64,000 bases of DNA from Alteromonas sp. LOR (GTDB lineage: Bacteria; Pseudomonadota; Gammaproteobacteria; Enterobacterales; Alteromonadaceae), in NCBI RefSeq assembly GCF_000753865.1, contig NZ_JQFW01000004.1, forward strand, positions 1 to 64,000. Reading direction: 5' to 3'. Positions 54,923 to 61,828 of the stretch are shown piece after piece. The translations under genes were made by a program, and so were the position numbers. Each line of letters opens with the position of its first letter. The stretch's first letter is position 1. Below the pieces are notes generated by a model, which saw nothing but the letters and a program-made list of their open reading frames with translations, ran no database searches and was not told where the DNA came from.

Positions 54923-55933
54923 TTATTTTCTAAAATCGTCATCATCAATCTGATTAATATACTGACGCTTTTTATCCTCTGGTAAAAAGCTAGCGGTAAA
55001 GCTATTTTTCGCCAGTGCTTTCACATGCTCTTCATTAACATCGAGAGATTCGCTAAGGGCGATAAAATTATCGTTTAAGAACCCGCCAAAATAAGTAGGG
55101 TCATCTGAGTTCACAGTAACTAGCAACCCTTCTTCAAGCAGCGTAAGTATATTGTGCTGCTTCATATCATCAATCACGCACAGTTTAAGATTACTTAAAG
55201 GACAAACAGTAAGCGGTATTTGATTTTCTTTTAAGTAAGTCATCAACTCTGCGTCTTCTTGACACCTTACGCCGTGATCTATTCTATCCACCTCAAGCAA
55301 ATTAATGGCTTCCCAGATATAGGAAGCAGGCCCTTCTTCACCCGCATGAGCCACTATTTTAAAGCCATGTTGCTTGGCCTGCTTAAAAACGCGCTCAAAC
55401 TTTGATGGCGGATGGCCTAATTCAGAACTATCGAGCCCAACGGCGTGAATATCCGAAAAATACGGCTTTGCCTGCTCTAAGGTTTCAAACGCCGAGGACT
55501 CTGGCAAATGACGCAAGAAAGACATAATAAGGTAACTAGAGATGCCAAATTGTTGCTCAGCATCCCGCATAGCGCGCAGAAAGCCCGCCATGAAAGTCGC
55601 GAACTCTATTCCGCGCTCTGTGTGAGTTTGAGGGTCGAACATTATTTCGGTATGAACGATATTTTCTTCATGGCAGCGAGATAGGTAGGCCCACATCAGC
55701 TGATAAAAATCATCTTCATCAATCAATACGCCCGCACCAGCGTAATAGAGGTTTAGGAAACTCTGCAAATCGGAGAAATTGTATGCCGCCGCTATCTCTT
55801 CCACGCTATTGTAGGGAAGTGATACACTGTGCTTAGCAGCAAGATTCCACATCAGTTCTGGCGTTAAACTTCCTTCTATATGAAGGTGTAATTCTGCCTT
55901 GGGGATCTTTTTTATAGTATCGATTAACGACAT
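54923..55933 (-). CDS. Adenine deaminase (adenosine-deaminase family)
   Basis: A 336-residue TIM-barrel metal hydrolase. Metal and catalytic motifs: His16 and His18 in KAELHLHIEGS, the HAGEEGP glutamate, DHGVRC and NSDDPTYFGG. The pattern FDPQTHTERGI, VGLDSSELGHPPSKF and PLSNLKLCV is that of the bacterial adenine deaminase branch rather than classical adenosine deaminase, so adenine to hypoxanthine is the likely reaction. Divergent from the AzgA-type permease. GAGG precedes the ATG. Its product would feed xanthine dehydrogenase. Confidence 0.88.
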   Translation of the reverse strand: MSLIDTIKKIPKAELHLHIEGSLTPELMWNLAAKHSVSLPYNSVEEIAAAYNFSDLQSFLNLYYAGAGVLIDEDDFYQLMWAYLSRCHEENIVHTEIMFDPQTHTERGIEFATFMAGFLRAMRDAEQQFGISSYLIMSFLRHLPESSAFETLEQAKPYFSDIHAVGLDSSELGHPPSKFERVFKQAKQHGFKIVAHAGEEGPASYIWEAINLLEVDRIDHGVRCQEDAELMTYLKENQIPLTVCPLSNLKLCVIDDMKQHNILTLLEEGLLVTVNSDDPTYFGGFLNDNFIALSESLDVNEEHVKALAKNSFTASFLPEDKKRQYINQIDDDDFRK

Positions 55934-56258
55934 GGCACCTCACTTTACCGCACCAAATAAATGCAAACTAACAATAATGGTGCATTATAGTTTATATCTG
56001 ATTGTGTCTCTGTAGAAATTTATTAACAAATTCAGGTTTTTGATAGCGCTAAACCTCTGTATCAGCGTTACTCAAGCTCCATATTGTTTATCATTTGTTC
56101 AATTCATTTTCTCACCATCGTTTTTGATGAAAAACAGGGCTACATAAATAGAAGCTAGCACGAAACGCACCAACACATTGACTAGTTGGTCAGTTAATTG
56201 CTTGTGCATGTGATATCAACAGAGAAAATAATAACAGACACAACACAGAGATTATTAG
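55934..56258. other. Divergent promoter region of adenine deaminase and AzgA-type permease
   Basis: About 325 AT-rich bases without a gene. It includes the RutR-type palindrome at 56179, 67 bp before the permease start. Confidence 0.5.
56179..56192. promoter_or_regulatory. RutR-type operator upstream of AzgA-type permease
   Basis: TGACTAGTTGGTCA differs from the perfect palindrome at 44362 by two central-left bases and is preceded by T, as in TTGAC. The following GTTAATTGCTT matches the flank of the 44362 copy with one change. Probably bound by the TetR/RutR-like protein encoded at 59026. Confidence 0.7.
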
Positions 56259-57590
56259 ATGTTCAATCAACTCCTAGAGCGGCTCTTCAAACTTCAGCAG
56301 CATGGCACAACTATTAGAACAGAAGTCATTGCTGGCCTCACCACCTTTGCCGCAATGTCTTATATATTAGTGGTTAATCCGGGTATTTTAGGCCTAAGCG
56401 GCATGCCGGTAGAAGGGCTGATTACCGTTACGGCAATAGCGGCCTGCCTAGGTACTTTGCTAATGGCGCTAATGACCAATTACCCTATCGCCTTAGCACC
56501 AGGGATGGGCTTAAATGCGTTTTTTGCCTTTACTATTTGCCTAGGTAGAGAGGTTCCCTGGGAGGCTGCCCTCGGTATAGTTTTTTACAACGGTATACTG
56601 TTTTTAATATTATCGCTAACTGGGGTACGAACAAAAATTGCCGAATCTATTCCGCCAGCACTTAAAATTGGTGTTCAATGCGGCATTGGGCTTTTTATCG
56701 CCTTTATCGGTTTGAAAAATGCAGAGCTTATTGTTGATAACCCCGCCACCTTTGTGCAACTCGGCGACTTATCAAACCCCGCTGTATTGTTGGCGTTAGT
56801 GGGCATTATTTTCACCATTGTGCTAATGATTAAAAAAGTCACGGGCGGCATACTTATTTCCATTATCACATTGACCGTTATTGGTGCGTTTATTCCCACT
56901 GAATCTGGCACCCTGACTCAAACACCTTCAGCTATTGTGGGTATGCCCGAACCAATCTCAAACACGTTTTTCGCCATGGATCTTTGGTATCCCATCGACC
57001 ATTTTGCGCAAACATGGGATCTTATTTTTGCACTTATGTTCGTCAACATGTTTGATACCATCGGAACGCTCATTGGCGTGTCGCGCAAAGCAAACCTGCT
57101 TACCGACGATGGAAGACTCCCTAAAATAGGGCCCGCAATGACAGCGGATGCATCTGCCAGTGTCGTTGGTGCCATGGTAGGCACTTCACCGGTGACAAGC
57201 TATGTGGAGTCTGCCACCGGTGTTTCTGCTGGCGGTCGTACGGGGTTGACTGCCGTGGTTGTGTCGGCCTGTTTTGTACTGTCGCTATTTCTTACGCCAT
57301 TGATGAAGGTTATTCCCCTGATGGCGACTACCCCTGCGCTTCTCATGGTGGGCATTCTTATGATGGAGTCGATTCGACAGCTAGATTTTGACGACCTCGG
57401 GGATTTGGCGACAGCGTCGGTAGCACTTATCGCGATGCCTCTTACCTTTAGCATCAGCGAGGGGATAGCACTAGGGTTTATCACCTATGTGGGGATAAAA
57501 ATAGGTACGGGCAAGTTTAAAGAAGTGACTTGGCTCACCTATTGTCTTGCGGCGGTTTTTGTACTGAGATACGTGTTAGATTTGAAATAG
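56259..57590 (+). CDS. NCS2/AzgA-type hypoxanthine-guanine-adenine permease
   Basis: A 443-residue inner-membrane permease with about 12-14 helices. The start EVIAGLTTFAAMSYILVVNPGIL and the segment GMGLNAFFAFTICL are hallmarks of the AzgA branch (AdeP/AdeQ, GhxP/GhxQ), as is MFDTIGTLIGVSRKANLL. It imports adenine, guanine or hypoxanthine with protons. Pairing with a divergent adenine deaminase favours adenine or hypoxanthine. Confidence 0.92.
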   Translation: MFNQLLERLFKLQQHGTTIRTEVIAGLTTFAAMSYILVVNPGILGLSGMPVEGLITVTAIAACLGTLLMALMTNYPIALAPGMGLNAFFAFTICLGREVPWEAALGIVFYNGILFLILSLTGVRTKIAESIPPALKIGVQCGIGLFIAFIGLKNAELIVDNPATFVQLGDLSNPAVLLALVGIIFTIVLMIKKVTGGILISIITLTVIGAFIPTESGTLTQTPSAIVGMPEPISNTFFAMDLWYPIDHFAQTWDLIFALMFVNMFDTIGTLIGVSRKANLLTDDGRLPKIGPAMTADASASVVGAMVGTSPVTSYVESATGVSAGGRTGLTAVVVSACFVLSLFLTPLMKVIPLMATTPALLMVGILMMESIRQLDFDDLGDLATASVALIAMPLTFSISEGIALGFITYVGIKIGTGKFKEVTWLTYCLAAVFVLRYVLDLK

Positions 57591-57609
57591 CCCCAGCTTG
57601 AAAAACAGC

Positions 57610-57645
57610 CTGAGCGCAGAAAACAGCTTGAGCGCAGAAAACAGC
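57610..57645. repeat. 18-bp tandem duplication after azgA-type gene
   Basis: CTGAGCGCAGAAAACAGC is followed by TTGAGCGCAGAAAACAGC, with a third diverged copy just before. It lies between the permease and the convergent small lipoprotein gene. Confidence 0.9.
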
Positions 57646-57660
57646 GGCGAGAAGTACGTG

Positions 57661-57918
57661 TTACTTCAAGCCGCTATAATTAAATGTCACTGCTTTATCT
57701 GCCATAAATACAATTTTAATGTAGCTAGATTCCTCATTTCCCCAGGTACATGCCATAGTACCCATGGTTTTACCGCATTTATCCGCAGAGCCTATGATGC
57801 TTTCAACTTCTTTTTGCGTCATACCCATTTCTAATCTGTCGTAGTTCTCTTTCGACAGTTTAGAGCACGCAGTGAGAGCGAGCATACCTACAACCAAAGC
57901 TATCGTTCTAAGTTTCAT
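57661..57918 (-). CDS. Small lipoprotein with SmpA/BamE-like fold
   Basis: An 85-residue lipoprotein. The signal peptide ends in the lipobox ALTACS (Cys18). The mature part (YDRLEMGMTQKEVESIIG, then CTWGNEESSYIKIVFMADKAV) resembles the BamE/SmpA-like domain found in many small envelope proteins (DUF3862-type). The specific role is unknown. AGAGGAC precedes the ATG. Not obviously linked to purine metabolism. Confidence 0.72.
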   Translation of the reverse strand: MKLRTIALVVGMLALTACSKLSKENYDRLEMGMTQKEVESIIGSADKCGKTMGTMACTWGNEESSYIKIVFMADKAVTFNYSGLK

Positions 57919-58107
57919 AATGGTGTCCTCTTTTATTAAAGATAGCGTAAAAGCGCTATTCGTAAAGCCTAGTAGCGGCTTTTATGCCCCCCGGTATATC
58001 TAATGCCACTTTCTGTCATAAGGATTCTTGTCACAGAGTTTCTGTTAAGACAGTTTTTGCCGAATCACTCACCGTCATGTGGTGTTTGGTCAACTCTATG
58101 AGTTTGC

Positions 58108-59022
58108 TTACCCAGAGGTATCTGGATGCTCACTGAGCCAGTGCTTTGCAATATCCTCTCTGGTGGCAATCCATACTTTGTCATGAGATTTCACGTATTC
58201 AATAAACCGTTTCAACGCCGCCAGTCTAGCTGGACGACCGATAATTCGATTGTGCAAACCAATAGACAGCATTTTGGGGGATTCACTGCCCTCTTCCCAC
58301 AACACGTCGAACGCATCTTTTAGATAGGTAAAAAACTGCTCGCCGCTGTTAAAGCCCTGGGGTGATGCAAAGCGCATGTCATTGGTATCTAACGTGTATG
58401 GCACCATCAGCAAGGGTTTGCTGTAGTGGTGGTCGAAATACGGTAAGTCATCGGCGTAAGAATCGGCGCAGTAAAGGATGTCGTCCCGCTCAGCAATGAG
58501 CTTTAGCGTATTAGGACTTGTACGACCGGTATACCAACCAACAGGCTTTTTGCCAGTTAATTGCTCGTGCAAAACAATCGCGTCGTCAATTTCCTTGCGC
58601 TCTTGCTCTTCGCTCATATCCTGATAATGAATCCAGCGCATTCCGTGACTGGCAATTTCCCAGCCAGCGTCTAGCATTGCTTTAACCGCTTCGGGGTGAC
58701 GCTGCATTGCCATGGTAACGCCAAACACCGTTACAGGTATATCATGCTGAGTAAACAATCGATGCAAACGCCAAAACCCTGCCCTGCTTCCGTATTCATA
58801 TATGGATTCCATACTAAGATGGCGGTCTTGATACGCTTGAGCACCAATTATTTCCGATAGAAACACTTCAGATGATTCGTCCCCATGAAGCACACAGTTT
58901 TCACCGCCTTCTTCATAGTTAATGACAAACTGAAGGGCAATTTTGGCATCGCCTGGCCAGTTTGCTTTGGGTGTGTGCTGCCCATAACCAATGAGATCTC
59001 GAGGGTAATTAGATGTTGTCAT
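58108..59022 (-). CDS. puuE: Allantoinase PuuE (polysaccharide-deacetylase-like)
   Basis: A 304-residue NodB-fold enzyme of the cofactor-independent PuuE allantoinase family, converting allantoin to allantoate. Characteristic stretches: YPRDLIGYGQHTPKANWPG, FVINYEEGGENCVLHGD, YGSRAGFWRLHRLF, EIASHGMRWIHYQ and GWYTGRTSPNTLKL. It is unrelated to the zinc-dependent AllB type. It lies three bases after the TetR gene on the same strand, so the two are cotranscribed. Its product is the substrate of the M20 enzyme at 42387. Confidence 0.93.
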   Translation of the reverse strand: MTTSNYPRDLIGYGQHTPKANWPGDAKIALQFVINYEEGGENCVLHGDESSEVFLSEIIGAQAYQDRHLSMESIYEYGSRAGFWRLHRLFTQHDIPVTVFGVTMAMQRHPEAVKAMLDAGWEIASHGMRWIHYQDMSEEQERKEIDDAIVLHEQLTGKKPVGWYTGRTSPNTLKLIAERDDILYCADSYADDLPYFDHHYSKPLLMVPYTLDTNDMRFASPQGFNSGEQFFTYLKDAFDVLWEEGSESPKMLSIGLHNRIIGRPARLAALKRFIEYVKSHDKVWIATREDIAKHWLSEHPDTSG

Positions 59023-59025
59023 AGG

Positions 59026-59670
59026 CTAGTGTGTAAACTCTTTAGGTACTGACAAACCACAACCGCCAAGCACGAGATGCACGACCTCTTTTGTCGCTTG
59101 CTCAAAATCGGCTTTATTCATTTTTTTACCTCGCAAGCGAGTAATTTGCGCAGAAAAATCAGCATAGTGCTGAGTACTCGCCCAGATACTGTAGAGTAAA
59201 TACTCGGGGTTCAACTTTCTAAGCTTTCCAGCATTTATCCATGCGTTAATAAGCTCTACTCGCCCTTCCATCCAACGCGCATGCTCTTCATCAAAATAGC
59301 CGCTTAGGTTTTGAGCGCCGTTGATAATTTCCATTGCAAATATTTTTGAGGCCAATGGATGGATACGAGAAACTTCCATCTTTTCAGCGATGTATACTGA
59401 CAACACATCAGCCGGATCGTCCTCTACAGTTGCCTTATCGAAATGAGAGTTCCACAGCGACAGTGTTTCTTCTAATACCGCTACATAGAGTTCTTGCTTA
59501 GTTTTAAAATAGTAGAGAACGTTGGTCTTCGGTAAGCCTGCTTCATCAGCTATTTTCTGTACAGCAGTACCTTTAAAACCAAATTGAGCGAAGCACTTTT
59601 CAGCAGCCTGAAGTATTTTTCTTCTATTCGCAGCCCCAACTCCCGCTTCGGAGCTTCTTACCTTTATCAT
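59026..59670 (-). CDS. RutR-like TetR family regulator
   Basis: A 214-residue TetR regulator. The helix-turn-helix (about 34-56) contains GTAVQKIADEAGLPKTNVLY, and the ligand domain has KMEVSRIHPLASKIFAMEI and SIWASTQHYADFSAQI, closely resembling E. coli RutR, which senses uracil/thymine and binds TTGACCA-NN-TGGTCAA. Three matching palindromes occur in the window before the two purine permeases and xdhA. Here the effector may be a purine or ureide rather than uracil. Start ATG follows AAAGGAAAT. Cotranscribed with puuE. Confidence 0.88.
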   Translation of the reverse strand: MIKVRSSEAGVGAANRRKILQAAEKCFAQFGFKGTAVQKIADEAGLPKTNVLYYFKTKQELYVAVLEETLSLWNSHFDKATVEDDPADVLSVYIAEKMEVSRIHPLASKIFAMEIINGAQNLSGYFDEEHARWMEGRVELINAWINAGKLRKLNPEYLLYSIWASTQHYADFSAQITRLRGKKMNKADFEQATKEVVHLVLGGCGLSVPKEFTH

Positions 59671-60373
59671 TATTATTTATTTCCTTTGCAAAAAATTATG
59701 CAAGCGCAATTTACGTCGTCAATGTACACCACTAGCATATGTTCCGATAACGCACGTACCCAAACGATATAAATGTTACTGTGAATTTTTGTACTTTAAT
59801 AGGCTTACGTTAGCATGAATTAACGTTAGTCCTAAGCAAATATCAGCCCAAAAAGCACCTTGTAGACCAACATAAACAAACACAGCCCGCTATAAATCTT
59901 GACAGCTCCAAACAGAAATAGCCCTATATAGCTGCCAGTGTATTAACCCGCTTACTGTTTGTAGCCTGTCGCTTTATGTTGGAGCGCCCACTATTTGAGT
60001 GCCGTATCGACCATTCTCTTTAAGCTAACACCAAACTAGCATGAATCTTGCTGTGTTCACCCTGCATTCATAGCTACGCTTTTATCGAGCACTTGTCGAA
60101 AAGCGTTAAGCGCAGATATTACTAATTAAAAATTGCCTTTAACCGAACAACAATAGCCAATGACTAGAGCGCCTTAGTCTGGCTTTTTTTATAAGCAAAA
60201 AATTGACCACATGGTCTACTTTTTTACTAAAAAGACAGCTATATTAAGGGAAGCTGTATTAAAAGGCAGTTTTTGTTGAAAAGCCGGCCTTACTAAAAAG
60301 CTTATAAGAAGCCGTGTTTGCGATAAATACAGCTAGTGGGAAAATATTATGAAAACAATAACAAGGTGTACGT
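59671..60373. other. Long divergent intergenic region between tetR-puuE and xdhAB
   Basis: About 700 bases with no convincing gene. The right half contains the RutR-type palindrome at 60204 and degenerate AAG-rich repeats (60225-60310). The left half near the TetR start has TTGCA/TGCAA arms around an A-rich centre (59688-59703). The rest shows nothing I recognise. Confidence 0.5.
60204..60217. promoter_or_regulatory. RutR-type operator upstream of xdhA
   Basis: TGACCACATGGTCT is a palindrome with a single mismatched outer pair, preceded by T to give TTGACC. That can also serve as a -35 element with TACTAA 16 bp downstream. It lies about 157 bp before the xdhA start and 534 bp before the tetR start. 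Confidence 0.7.
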
Positions 60374-61828
60374 ATGATTCGCTTCCTCATTAACCAAGAA
60401 AGTGTTGAGATAGAGGACGTTAGAGCCGATCTTACGCTGCTTCAATTCATACGTGAATACCGACATAAAACCGGTACAAAAGAAGGCTGCGCCGCTGGTG
60501 ATTGCGGTGCGTGCACCGTTGTTCTTGCCGAGCCCAACGCCGATTTTTCATCGCTCAATTACAGAACCGTAAATAGCTGTATAACGCTTATGAGCGCGGT
60601 GCATGCTAAACAGCTTATTTTTGTTGAACACCTAAGCAATGGCACTGCTCTGCACCCGGTGCAACAGGCCCTTGTTGATCATCACGGCTCACAATGTGGT
60701 TTTTGTACACCCGGCTTTATTATGTCAATGTTCGCGCTTTATCATACAAACAGCTCACCAAATAGAGACGATGTGCTACATGCCCTATCGGGTAATTTAT
60801 GTCGCTGCACCGGCTATCGCCCTATTATTGACGCTACGCTAGCAGTTTGTGAACAGCAAGCCGATGATGGGTTTACGCGCAATACGTCTTCGACATTAAG
60901 CATCTTAAAGGCGATAGTTACTAGAGATAGCGCAGGCGGTGATTATGTGGGTACTAGAAACCTGATCATGCCTCGAAACCGCGAATCATTAGCAAAGGCG
61001 ATAAAAGACAACCCAGCGGCTATGTTAGTTTCTGGCAGTACAGATTTAAGTTTAACTTTCACCCAGCAGTTAAAAAGTATCGATACGCTAATAAGTTTAT
61101 CGCACATGGATGAATTGAAAGTTTGCACCACAACGTCGCATTCTCTCATTATTGGTGCAGCCAATCCCATCAAGGACATCACGCCGGCGCTGTTAAAACA
61201 CTTTCCGCAGTTAGCGGAATTGATCACTCGCTTTGCTTCGCTGCCAATCAGAAATCAGGCAACTTTGGGTGGTAACGTCGCTAACGCATCTCCTATTGGC
61301 GATATGCCGCCAGCATTGATTGCGCTTAACGCAGCAATTTTGGTCGATAATGGAATACAAAAACGTTCAATCCCTGTATCAGAGTTTTTTGTGGGCTACA
61401 GAGAAACCGCTCTAAAAAGTGATGAATGGATTGCTGCCATTGAAATTCCCTTTCTGAACACAAATCAGCGCCTTGCCGCGTACAAAATATCGAAACGTTT
61501 TGAAGATGACATTTCAGCAGTATGCGCCGTTTTTAACATCACTATTAACCACGGCATTATTGAGCAAGTCGATGCGGGGTTTGGCGGCGTAGCTGCAACT
61601 CCCGCAGGCTGTAACGCATTGCATGATGCGCTAGTGGGTAAGAACTTCTCAAGTAAAGCATGCGTAGACCTAGGAAAAACAGTGTTGATGAATGCGTTTA
61701 CGCCTATTGATGATGTTCGCGCTACAGCAGAGTACCGCAAGACTGTGCTGGCAAATTTATGGCATCGGTTTTGGTTAGAAAATCAATCAGACACAACAAT
61801 AACGACACGGGTGGTGAACCATGCGTAA
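60374..61828 (+). CDS. xdhA: Xanthine dehydrogenase small subunit
   Basis: A 484-residue subunit carrying both 2Fe-2S clusters and FAD. Cluster ligands: Cys39, Cys44, Cys47 and Cys69 (plant-ferredoxin-like) and Cys108, Cys111, Cys143, Cys145 (CGFCTPGF and LCRCTGYRP). The FAD domain (about 185-365) includes VSGSTDLSLT and NQATLGGNVANASPIGD, followed by the CODH-type C-terminal domain. It oxidises hypoxanthine to xanthine and urate together with XdhB, whose start overlaps its end by 8 bp. AAGGTG precedes the ATG. Confidence 0.96.
   Translation: MIRFLINQESVEIEDVRADLTLLQFIREYRHKTGTKEGCAAGDCGACTVVLAEPNADFSSLNYRTVNSCITLMSAVHAKQLIFVEHLSNGTALHPVQQALVDHHGSQCGFCTPGFIMSMFALYHTNSSPNRDDVLHALSGNLCRCTGYRPIIDATLAVCEQQADDGFTRNTSSTLSILKAIVTRDSAGGDYVGTRNLIMPRNRESLAKAIKDNPAAMLVSGSTDLSLTFTQQLKSIDTLISLSHMDELKVCTTTSHSLIIGAANPIKDITPALLKHFPQLAELITRFASLPIRNQATLGGNVANASPIGDMPPALIALNAAILVDNGIQKRSIPVSEFFVGYRETALKSDEWIAAIEIPFLNTNQRLAAYKISKRFEDDISAVCAVFNITINHGIIEQVDAGFGGVAATPAGCNALHDALVGKNFSSKACVDLGKTVLMNAFTPIDDVRATAEYRKTVLANLWHRFWLENQSDTTITTRVVNHA

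Noticed and set aside
57964-57982. Hairpin AAAGCC/GGCTTT downstream of puuE
   Set aside because: Short stem and no T run on the minus strand, so too weak to call a terminator.
59690-60200. Small gene in the long tetR-xdhA gap
   Set aside because: Only short frames without ribosome sites or family features were found.
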